Source: a bacterium
GTDB lineage: Bacteria; Krumholzibacteriota; Krumholzibacteriia; LZORAL124-64-63
DNA: 9,362 nucleotides
Direction of reading: 5' to 3'
Assembly (NCBI GenBank): GCA_030635025.1
Contig: DAOVZQ010000060.1
Coordinates: 1-9,362 of the forward strand
The notes below the pieces were generated by a model, which saw nothing but the letters and a program-made list of their open reading frames with translations, was not told where the DNA came from and made no database searches. The translations under genes and the position numbers were made by a program. Positions 1 through 6,437 of the stretch are shown here, piece by piece; positions within the stretch are counted from its first letter, which is position 1; every line of letters starts with the position of its first letter.

Positions 1-1491
1 AACAACCGGCCCAAGGTGATGTCGCTCAAGGAGACCATGAGCGAGTACCTCGCCTTCCGCGAAGAGGTCGTGGTGCGACGCACCAAGTACGACCTGCGCA
101 AGGCGGAGGAGCGGGCGCATATTCTCGAGGGTTATCGCATCGCGCTGGACAATATCGACGAGATCATCGAGTTGATCAAGAAGAGCGCATCGCCCGACGT
201 GGCGCGCACCGGCCTTATCGAACGCTTCAACCTGAGTGAGATACAGGCGCAGGCCATTCTCGATCTGAAGCTGGCGCGACTGACCGGTCTCGAGCGCCAG
301 AAGATCGAAGACGAGTACGCCGACCTGATCCAGCTGATCGCCAAGCTGAAGGAGATTCTCGGCAATCGCGCCCTGCAGCTGCACATCATCCGTGAAGAGA
401 TCGAAGGGGTGCGCGAGAAGTACGGGGACGAACGGCGCACGTCCATCGAGATCGACGAGGGCGATCTGGACCTGGAGGACCTCATCGCCGACGAGGACGT
501 GGTCGTGACCATCTCCCACGCCGGCTACATGAAGCGCATTCCCATCGATACCTATCGGACCCAGGGACGCGGCGGCAAGGGCATTACCGCCATGGGCACC
601 AAGGAAGAGGACTGGGTCGAGCATCTCTTCGTGGCCAGCACGCATCAGTATCTGCTGGTGCTGACCGAGCGCGGGCAGTGCTATTGGCTCAAGACCTACC
701 AGGTCCCCAACGCCAACCGCGCGGCCAAGGGACGGCCCATCGTCAACATGGTCGACATCGCCCAGGGCGACAAGATCCACGCCGTGGTTCCGGTGCGCGA
801 GTTCACGGAAGACCACTACATGCTCATGGCCACGGACAAAGGCATCGTGAAGAAGACGCCGCTGATCGACTTCAGCCGACCTCGCCGCGCAGGCATCCGG
901 GCGATCAACCTGCTCGACGACGAGCGGTTGGTGGCGGTCGAGCTCACCGACGGAAACCAGGACGTGTTCCTGGCCTCGAGCGATGGTTTGGCCATCCGCT
1001 TCCACGAGAGCGATATCCGGCCCATGGGTCGCACGGCTCGCGGCGTGAAGGGCATTACCCTGAAGAAGGGCGAGAGCGTAATTGGCGCCGTCGTGCTGCG
1101 CGGAGGCGAGACCCTCCTGACGATTACCGAGAACGGCTACGGCAAGCGTACGCCCACGTCCGAGTACCGCACCCAGAGGCGTGGCGGACGCGGCCTGATC
1201 ACCATCAAGTGCAATGACCGCAACGGACACGTGGTGGACATCAAGGAAGTGGCCGACAACCAGGAGTTGATGGTCATCACCCGCAACGGCATCATCATCC
1301 GCATGGCCGTCGAAGACGTCTCCACCATGGGCCGCAACACCCAGGGCGTTAGAATCATCAGCCTGAAGGGCAAGGACGACTGTGTGATCGGTACGGCGCG
1401 GCTCGAAAGCGAGGACGACGTCGAAACGGATGATGTCGACCCCGGAGAGGCCGCGACCGGGAACACGGAAACCGAGGACACGGAATCATGA
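1..1491 (+). CDS. gyrA: DNA gyrase subunit A, C-terminal part (5' truncated by window)
   Basis: This is the breakage-reunion subunit of DNA gyrase, which introduces negative supercoils using ATP together with GyrB. The reading frame is open from base 1 and ends at TGA 1489-1491. The first 165 or so residues match the end of the DNA-gate and coiled-coil region, with typical phrases such as RKAEERAHILEG and LKLARLTGLE. A six-bladed C-terminal DNA-wrapping domain follows, with repeated blade ends such as MGRTARGVKGI and MGRNTQGVRII. GyrA-box-like heptapeptides are QGRGGKG (562-582, blade 1 position) and QRRGGRG (1174-1194, a later blade). The wrapping box and full set of blades favour GyrA over ParC. 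The tail after about 1405 is rich in Asp, Glu and Thr, like the acidic regulatory tails known in some GyrA proteins. By comparison with E. coli GyrA, roughly 340-370 N-terminal residues, including the catalytic tyrosine, lie outside the window. The next gene overlaps the stop codon. Confidence 0.97.
   Translation, partial: NNRPKVMSLKETMSEYLAFREEVVVRRTKYDLRKAEERAHILEGYRIALDNIDEIIELIKKSASPDVARTGLIERFNLSEIQAQAILDLKLARLTGLERQKIEDEYADLIQLIAKLKEILGNRALQLHIIREEIEGVREKYGDERRTSIEIDEGDLDLEDLIADEDVVVTISHAGYMKRIPIDTYRTQGRGGKGITAMGTKEEDWVEHLFVASTHQYLLVLTERGQCYWLKTYQVPNANRAAKGRPIVNMVDIAQGDKIHAVVPVREFTEDHYMLMATDKGIVKKTPLIDFSRPRRAGIRAINLLDDERLVAVELTDGNQDVFLASSDGLAIRFHESDIRPMGRTARGVKGITLKKGESVIGAVVLRGGETLLTITENGYGKRTPTSEYRTQRRGGRGLITIKCNDRNGHVVDIKEVADNQELMVITRNGIIIRMAVEDVSTMGRNTQGVRIISLKGKDDCVIGTARLESEDDVETDDVDPGEAATGNTETEDTES
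1474..1491 (+). promoter_or_regulatory. Internal ribosome binding site and ATGA overlap
   Basis: GAGGA at 1474-1478 lies nine bases before ATG 1488-1490, and that ATG shares bases with the gyrA stop TGA 1489-1491. This is the classic arrangement for translational coupling by termination and reinitiation. It fixes the start of the downstream secreted protein, which begins with a usable signal peptide. Confidence 0.7.
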
Positions 1492-3302
1492 TTTTGCGGG
1501 CCTCGGCCCAGCTGCGGTATTCGAGACGCAAGGTGGGCGCGGGTCTACTGTTCGTCTTGCTGCTCATGTCCGTTTCCGCGGCCGCCGTTGAGCCTGCCCA
1601 GGTTCATGAGTTGTCTCCCGGCGCCGTGGCCGAGATCGGTGTGGACGGCACGATCTCGGTGCGGGCTTCGGCCGGCGCCGCCGACCAGATCATCCTGAAC
1701 ATCGCAGCCTCCCTGCGTGCCTCCGGCCCCCTGAGGCGCTCCGACGACTGGGTTTTCGTCACGCAACACAGCGAGGGCGACGCGGGCGGCCGGCGTGGAT
1801 TCTCGTCGCACGCGGACGATGACGACGACGGCCGGATCGACGAAGAACGCCTAGACGGGAAGGATGACGACGGCGACGGCTTCATAGACGAGGACTACGC
1901 CGCAATCGGCGACGACATGACAGCCGTGTCCTTCATGCGAGGTGGCCGGGCCCTCTTTCTCGAGTCCTATCATTGGGATTATTCACACCTGTCCAACACC
2001 CTGTTCACCACCTGGCATCGCGAAAATCGCGCCGGTGAACCCGAGCGGGATCGACTGCTCCTGGAGCTGCCCTATGGGAAGTGGCAGGAGATGAATGTGG
2101 GCTGGGACATACCGCGCGCCGCAAACGTCGGCGAGACCGACGACGAGATGATGATGGTCGCGACCCTGCCGCGAGACGGCGGGCGCTGGTGGATCGGCGT
2201 CACGTTGTTGGGAGCGGATTCCGCCTCCGACGAGCCAATGGCCGACGTGCCGAGTGTCGATGGGCGTAAACTCGAATTGCCGTTCGACGGGTCGCTGACC
2301 TGCGCGATCACCGTGACGACGACCCTGTCACAGCTTCGTTTCCGCCAGGCCGTCGCTCACGCCGTATACGCGGGCGCATCCGCCGAACCGGGCATGCCGG
2401 CCGTGGCCTGGATCGTCCCCCCGTTGCTCAGATCGAAGTATGTCGATGAATCCCTGGCCGGTACATGGGCCGAAGAGGACGGAGGCTGGCGCCTGGATCT
2501 GGAGATTCCCGCAGATGCGCGTGTCCTGCTCGACCCCGAGACATTGCGCCTGCTTGAGCGCCGCGTGGGAGCGCCGCTGTCCGTGTCGTGGCGGCCGGAC
2601 GACGGGACCGAAGACGGCTATTGGTCAGCGCCATGGCCTCGACCCGATTTCGGCGAACTCTGGCGTGTGGATGCGAATCCCCATCCTTATCGCGCTCGCA
2701 CGAGCTGGCCGGCGCCCCTGGCCGGGGGGCGGCTTACGCTTCACTATGAAGGTGAGTCCGTGCTTGGGGAGGAGGCCCTGCTGTTCGGGGATTCTCTCTG
2801 CGGACAGACGATTCGCATGGAAGTGGCCGCATCGCCGACCCGTCTATCCGCTTTGAACTTTCCCGCAGGGCAGCCGGACTCGGAGACGGCGCAAAACAAT
2901 CTCCCAGAGGAAAAGAAGGAGTTAAGGCGTCGGCCACCATCATTGTCTCCAGACCTCCTCGACAATTTCCCTAATCCTTTCCACGACCAGACACGACTGC
3001 GCTATAAAATTCCCGCCACGGTCGGGGAGGGATTTGTCTGGGAAGAGGATCAAGCTCAAACCTTAAAAGACAGCGACCCCGTTCCATATGCGAGTGGAAC
3101 ACCGTCGGTTTCCTTGAGGGTTTATTCGGTTGCCGGTCATGAGGTTGTGACACTATTTGACGGAACATGCGCTATTGGGACATATGAAACGTCATGGAAC
3201 GGGACCGATACAGAGGGGCGCCCAATGGCTGTCGGCACGTATTTTTGCAAATTACAGATTGAGAACTGGTCGGTTACTAAAAGGGTTGCGCTACTCCGTT
3301 GA
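1488..3302 (+). CDS. Secreted protein with calcium-loop repeats and FlgD/T9SS-like C-terminal sorting domain
   Basis: The product is 604 aa and has no recognised enzymatic domain. The N-terminus is a Sec signal peptide: basic residues (RYSRRK), a hydrophobic core (about residues 17-30), then an AAA-type cleavage site near residue 33. Residues 110-120 and 126-136 form two Asp-rich loops (DDDDDGRIDEE and DDDGDGFIDED) resembling dockerin or thrombospondin-type-3 calcium loops. Residues about 140-440 are unrecognised and rich in Trp, Asp and beta-like stretches. A charged linker (about 463-485) leads to the last domain, which starts LLDNFPNPF at 490-498. It contains VSLRVYSVAGHEV and GTYETSWNGTD and ends KRVALLR at the stop. 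This is the FlgD_ig/Por_Secre_tail pattern, normally a removable signal for outer-membrane type IX secretion. An insert of nearly 30 residues separates its first two strands. GC falls to about 51% over 2941-3300 (hand count), against about 72% near the gene start. Likely location is the cell surface or outside; the function is unknown. Confidence 0.9.
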   Translation: MILRASAQLRYSRRKVGAGLLFVLLLMSVSAAAVEPAQVHELSPGAVAEIGVDGTISVRASAGAADQIILNIAASLRASGPLRRSDDWVFVTQHSEGDAGGRRGFSSHADDDDDGRIDEERLDGKDDDGDGFIDEDYAAIGDDMTAVSFMRGGRALFLESYHWDYSHLSNTLFTTWHRENRAGEPERDRLLLELPYGKWQEMNVGWDIPRAANVGETDDEMMMVATLPRDGGRWWIGVTLLGADSASDEPMADVPSVDGRKLELPFDGSLTCAITVTTTLSQLRFRQAVAHAVYAGASAEPGMPAVAWIVPPLLRSKYVDESLAGTWAEEDGGWRLDLEIPADARVLLDPETLRLLERRVGAPLSVSWRPDDGTEDGYWSAPWPRPDFGELWRVDANPHPYRARTSWPAPLAGGRLTLHYEGESVLGEEALLFGDSLCGQTIRMEVAASPTRLSALNFPAGQPDSETAQNNLPEEKKELRRRPPSLSPDLLDNFPNPFHDQTRLRYKIPATVGEGFVWEEDQAQTLKDSDPVPYASGTPSVSLRVYSVAGHEVVTLFDGTCAIGTYETSWNGTDTEGRPMAVGTYFCKLQIENWSVTKRVALLR

Positions 3303-3473
3303 TATAAACAACGTTGACTTGATCATAATAATTCAATTACCGTACTTGTAGGAGAGCCGGATATCTTCTGCTCTACGTTTGTGTTTACGGGGATGATTAT
3401 TTTCTTGTTCAAGTGAGGCTGTTCCTCTATACTCGTCTCATCATAGTTCAAGTCGTTAAGGCACAGAACATCT
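3303..3473. other. AT-rich intergenic region between secreted-protein gene and araC-type gene
   Basis: This 171-bp gap is markedly AT-rich: 3301-3480 counts 70 G/C of 180, about 39%. I see no coding frame and no convincing intrinsic terminator for the upstream gene. It contains small palindromes (CAACGTTG 3309-3316, TGATCA 3320-3325) and a second weak promoter-like pair: TTGATA at 3299-3304 and CATAAT at 3324-3329, with a long 19-bp spacer. An 8-bp direct repeat GTTCAAGT occurs at 3407-3414 and 3446-3453. The better promoter candidate is listed separately. Confidence 0.6.
3405..3433 (+). promoter_or_regulatory. Candidate sigma70-type promoter for the AraC-family gene
   Basis: TTGTTC (3405-3410, 3 of 6 consensus) and TATACT (3428-3433, 5 of 6) are separated by exactly 17 bp. 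The expected transcription start is near 3440, about 35-80 bases before the possible GTG starts. One copy of the GTTCAAGT repeat overlaps the -35 element and the other falls just after the predicted start site. That layout would suit autoregulation, but this is inference. Confidence 0.45.
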
Positions 3474-4406
3474 GTGGATTTGCATACGAAGGAGCGTCTT
3501 TGTCCGAGGGGGACAGTCGTGAGAGAAAGACTGGAACCGATTGAAGGAGCATGGAACAGTTTTGTCGTTGAATTCCCTTCATACCCTAAGCTGATCAGCT
3601 CGGGTCGCGAGGAGTATCAAAAGATACTGTTCCTTTGTGCGGCGGCGGAAAAAAATCCCGCCGAGCTCTGCTTCGCTTTTTTCGGGCCCCAGATCCTGTT
3701 GCACCAACTCCGGTCTGATGAGGATGGAAGCCTCGTCGATGGAGCGCGTCTGATCTTCGCATATGCTGCGGAGATCCCAGGTAATCTGAAGGCCTCGCTG
3801 GATCACTTCCAGGAAAGCTACAACGCGCCGGTCCTCGTTTCACAGAGGGCCAACGTGCAGAAATCCGCCCAGCATGTGCTGGAGTTTCTGCAGGGAACGC
3901 GCGCTGGCGAAACCGCAACCGGGGGCGACGGCTTCTCGGATTCGCGTACCGCCCAACTCGACGTGGGGCTCGCACCCCTGCCGAGCGATGTCGGACTCTG
4001 GTCCGATCCCTTGCCCGAAGTCAGCCTCGTCGAAACCGGTGAAAACGGTGAGATGATCGTGGCGACGACCGAGATCCAGGACTATCGCGCCGAGTACGCG
4101 TGCCGGTATGTCTTGAAGAATTTCAAGCAGGGAATCAATCGCGATAAGATGGCAGAGATGGTTCATCTCTCCCCGGGGTACTTTTCGAACCTGTTCCGGG
4201 TTGAGATCGGCATGAGCTTCAGCGATTACCTGATCCAGGTCAGGATCGATAACGCCAAGAAGCTGCTGCGCCGGTTCGACCTCTCGGTCGAGGAAGTGTC
4301 CAAGGAGTGCGGCTTCAACAGCCTCGCTCACTTCTCGCGGACCTTCAAGGATCGCTGCGGCATGCCGCCGCTCAAGTATCGCAAGATGCCGAATCCCGTC
4401 GCTTGA
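3474..4406 (+). CDS. AraC-family transcriptional regulator with unrecognised N-terminal domain
   Basis: The product is up to 310 aa. Residues about 205-305 form the AraC/XylS DNA-binding domain. The first helix-turn-helix covers INRDKMAEMVHLSPGYFSNLFR. The second carries the family signature: LSVEEVSKECGFNSLAHFSRTF, then a PPLKYRK end. The N-terminal 190 or so residues are not a cupin-type AraC sensor that I recognise. They include a Cys- and Phe-containing stretch (KILFLCAAAEKNPAELCFAFF), then helical sequence and a linker rich in Gly and Pro. No membrane segment or receiver domain is seen. The outer start is GTG 3474, with only a weak AAGG 12 bases upstream. GTG 3519 is better placed behind GAGGGGGA and would give 295 aa. 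The gene stands alone, with its own promoter candidate before it and a hairpin after it. Its ligand and targets are unknown. Confidence 0.92.
   Translation: MDLHTKERLCPRGTVVRERLEPIEGAWNSFVVEFPSYPKLISSGREEYQKILFLCAAAEKNPAELCFAFFGPQILLHQLRSDEDGSLVDGARLIFAYAAEIPGNLKASLDHFQESYNAPVLVSQRANVQKSAQHVLEFLQGTRAGETATGGDGFSDSRTAQLDVGLAPLPSDVGLWSDPLPEVSLVETGENGEMIVATTEIQDYRAEYACRYVLKNFKQGINRDKMAEMVHLSPGYFSNLFRVEIGMSFSDYLIQVRIDNAKKLLRRFDLSVEEVSKECGFNSLAHFSRTFKDRCGMPPLKYRKMPNPVA
3506..3521 (+). promoter_or_regulatory. Alternative ribosome binding site and GTG start inside the araC-type frame
   Basis: GAGGGGGA at 3506-3513 precedes an in-frame GTG at 3519-3521 by a normal spacing. No equally good site precedes GTG 3474. 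The shorter protein would lose 15 residues (its positions 1-15) that carry no recognisable motif. Confidence 0.45.
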
Positions 4407-4430
4407 CGAGACGCGGTATTGCGATATGAA
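4403..4430 (+). promoter_or_regulatory. Candidate promoter for the ABC-F gene overlapping the araC-type stop codon
   Basis: TTGACG (4403-4408, 5 of 6 match to the -35 consensus) includes the TGA stop of the upstream gene. TATGAA (4425-4430, 4 of 6) follows after 16 bp. Transcription would begin near 4437, immediately before the 4438-4466 hairpin, placing that hairpin at the very 5' end of the ABC-F message. The -10 match is modest. Confidence 0.35.
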
Positions 4431-4437
4431 TGACATG

Positions 4438-4472
4438 CGGGGTCCCTCGAGTCCCGGGGGACCCCGTTCTGT
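4438..4472 (+). terminator. Perfect 9-bp GC-rich hairpin with short T-rich tail (terminator or leader attenuator)
   Basis: CGGGGTCCC (4438-4446) pairs perfectly with GGGACCCCG (4458-4466) around an 11-base loop. The tail is TTCTGT (4467-4472), a poor U-tract. It lies 31 bases after the AraC-type stop codon and is oriented to terminate that gene. Alternative pairing within 4451-4462 (GTCC with GGAC) would compete with the main stem. If the promoter at 4403-4430 is real, the same hairpin is a leader structure of the ABC-F transcript instead. Confidence 0.6.
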
Positions 4473-4508
4473 ATGTTGGCCGCGCCTGTACTGTGGCGCC
4501 GGGTAGAC

Positions 4509-6437
4509 ATGTCCCTCTTATCCCTACAGACCGTCGCCTTCGACTTCGGGCGGGAGACAATCCTGCGCGACGCGTCTCTCGCTCTGCACCGCGGCGAGCG
4601 CTGTGCGCTCGTGGGCGCGAACGGCACGGGCAAGTCTACGTTGTTGTCGCTGATGGCCGGAGATCTTCAGCCCCAGGGCGGGAGCGTTCAGAAGGCCGGC
4701 GCAACGAAGGTCGTTCACTTGCGCCAGGAAACCGTGGTCGGCGCCCGATTGCCCGGCGAGACCATCTTCGATGCCGTGGCGACCGAGGCTTTTAGGGAGG
4801 AGCTGCGGCTCGAATCCGAGCTGGAGCGGATCGCGGTCGCAATCGCCAGGGCGGACCCGGGCGAGATGGATGTCCTGGCCCGCGAGCAGGGTGAGCTGCA
4901 GGCGGCGTATGAAAGGCGCGAGGGATATGCATGGCGCTCAAGGCTCCAGGCCACGCTGGCCGGTCTTGGCCTGCGCGAGTCCCTGTGGGGCTTGTCGCCG
5001 GATGCCCTGTCGGGTGGCGAGCGGCGACGGGCGGCCCTCTCGGCGGCGCTGCTCTCGGGCGGTAACTTGTTGTTGCTCGACGAACCCACCAACCATCTCG
5101 ATCTGGATGCGCGCGAATGGCTCGAAGCCCGTTTGCCCAAATTGCCGGCGGCGCTTGTCGTCGTTTCGCACGATCGGCACTTCCTGGACCGGGTCACGAC
5201 GAGAACGCTCAACTTGTCGCGTGGGCGGCTCACGTCGTGGTCGGGCAACTATTCCTTCTACCTGCGCGCCTCGGCCGAAACGCGTGTGCGGGAGGAGGCG
5301 ACCTGGCGCAGACAGCAGGAGCGTATCGCGCGGACCGAGGATTATATCCAGCGCAATATCGCCGGCCAGAAAACGAAACAGGCCCAGTCCCGCCGCAAGC
5401 AACTCGCGCGGGAGGAGAGGCTGGAACGACCCGAGCACGAAGCGCGGGGGTTCAAGTTTCGGCTCGAGCCGAATCGTACGAGTGGATCCATGGCGCTGGA
5501 GATAGCGGATCTGGCCAAGGGGTTTGACGGCGAGGCGCTGTTTTCGGGACTGACGTTGAATGTTGCGCGGGGTGATCGGATCGGCATCATCGGGCCCAAC
5601 GGCTGCGGCAAGAGTACGCTGCTGTCCGTTCTGTCGGGGCAGAGCCTGCCTGATCGCGGTCGTGTTGCGCTCGGGCACAACGTGGACCTCGGCTACTACG
5701 ACCAGCACCTGCTGAACGTGACCGACGCCAATACCGTTCTCGAGGAGTTGGCTTCGGTTTGGCCGGGAGCGACGCTCGGCGAACTGAGATCCTTCGCCGG
5801 CGCGTTCGGGTTCGGCGCCGACATGATCGATCGTGGCGTGGGGCGTCTTTCGGGCGGAGAGCGCGGACGACTTTCACTGATGCGCCTGATCCGCGAGGGA
5901 CACAACACCCTGCTGCTGGACGAGCCCACCAACCACCTGGACATGCAGGGACGCGAGGCTCTCGAATCCGCCCTGGAGGATTTCGACGGCACGCTGATCG
6001 TCGTGTCGCACGATCGTCGCTTCCTGGATCGCATCGCGCAAAGGTTGATCGTTTTCGAGCAAGGCGACGATGGTCGGATGAGCACTCTCGTGCACCTGGG
6101 CAACTACTCGGATCTGGTGACGCGGCGAGAGTCCGCCAAGACCGAAGCGGCGGCCGTCGCGACGAGCGAGCGCCCCAAGGCAGCCAAGCCCGAGCGGGCT
6201 CGCGCCGAAGGACCAAGCAAGAACGAGATCCGTCGTCTCGAAGCGCGGATCGCTGAAGCGGAAGTGGAGATCGAGGCGCTGGAGGCGAAGAAGGCCGAGC
6301 TGCTGGCGCGTCTATCCGCACCGGCCCTGGAGCCCGAAGCCCGGCTCGAAATCTCTCAACGGTTCACCGTCGCGGAGGATGAATTGAACGCAAAGCTGGC
6401 CCAGTGGGAGACATGGCTCGACGAGATCAGCGGCTGA
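4509..6437 (+). CDS. ABC-F family ATPase (YdiF/Uup-like), ribosome-associated
   Basis: This is a soluble protein of 642 aa with two ABC ATPase domains and no membrane segments. ABC-F proteins bind the ribosomal E site and relieve stalled translation; some confer resistance to ribosome-targeting antibiotics. Domain 1 has Walker A GANGTGKST (36-44), signature LSGGE (167-171) and Walker B ending DEPTNHLD (from 191). Domain 2 has GPNGCGKST (362-370), LSGGE (447-451) and DEPTNHLD (from 471). Both catalytic glutamates and both SHDR H-loops are intact. The inter-domain linker (about 245-330) carries RNIAGQKTKQAQSRRKQL, like the ABC_tran_Xtn linkers of YdiF-type proteins. A charged coiled coil (about 575-642) resembles the Uup/YdiF C-terminal extension. 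The frame is open from ATG 4473, but MSLLSLQTVAFDFG at 4509 is the normal ABC-F beginning, so I chose 4509, although no strong Shine-Dalgarno precedes it. It overlaps the convergent gene by 11 bp. Housekeeping and resistance roles cannot be separated from the sequence. Confidence 0.95.
   Translation: MSLLSLQTVAFDFGRETILRDASLALHRGERCALVGANGTGKSTLLSLMAGDLQPQGGSVQKAGATKVVHLRQETVVGARLPGETIFDAVATEAFREELRLESELERIAVAIARADPGEMDVLAREQGELQAAYERREGYAWRSRLQATLAGLGLRESLWGLSPDALSGGERRRAALSAALLSGGNLLLLDEPTNHLDLDAREWLEARLPKLPAALVVVSHDRHFLDRVTTRTLNLSRGRLTSWSGNYSFYLRASAETRVREEATWRRQQERIARTEDYIQRNIAGQKTKQAQSRRKQLAREERLERPEHEARGFKFRLEPNRTSGSMALEIADLAKGFDGEALFSGLTLNVARGDRIGIIGPNGCGKSTLLSVLSGQSLPDRGRVALGHNVDLGYYDQHLLNVTDANTVLEELASVWPGATLGELRSFAGAFGFGADMIDRGVGRLSGGERGRLSLMRLIREGHNTLLLDEPTNHLDMQGREALESALEDFDGTLIVVSHDRRFLDRIAQRLIVFEQGDDGRMSTLVHLGNYSDLVTRRESAKTEAAAVATSERPKAAKPERARAEGPSKNEIRRLEARIAEAEVEIEALEAKKAELLARLSAPALEPEARLEISQRFTVAEDELNAKLAQWETWLDEISG

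Noticed and set aside
678..1217. 179-aa frame on the plus strand inside gyrA
   Set aside because: Its product is Arg/Pro/His-rich low-complexity sequence in another frame of gyrA, whose own translation is conserved throughout.
3299..3329. Promoter-like TTGATA and CATAAT just after the secreted-protein gene
   Set aside because: The 19-bp spacer is long and AT-rich DNA gives such matches by chance; TTGTTC/TATACT with 17 bp is the better candidate.
5079..5945. Near-repeat DNA encoding DEPTNHLD twice
   Set aside because: It reflects the two homologous ABC domains of one protein, not a DNA repeat or mobile element.
4938..6321. Several antisense frames of about 245-255 aa opposite the ABC-F gene
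   Set aside because: They mirror the ABC-F coding sequence; the translations are Arg/Ser/Pro-rich and carry no recognisable motif.
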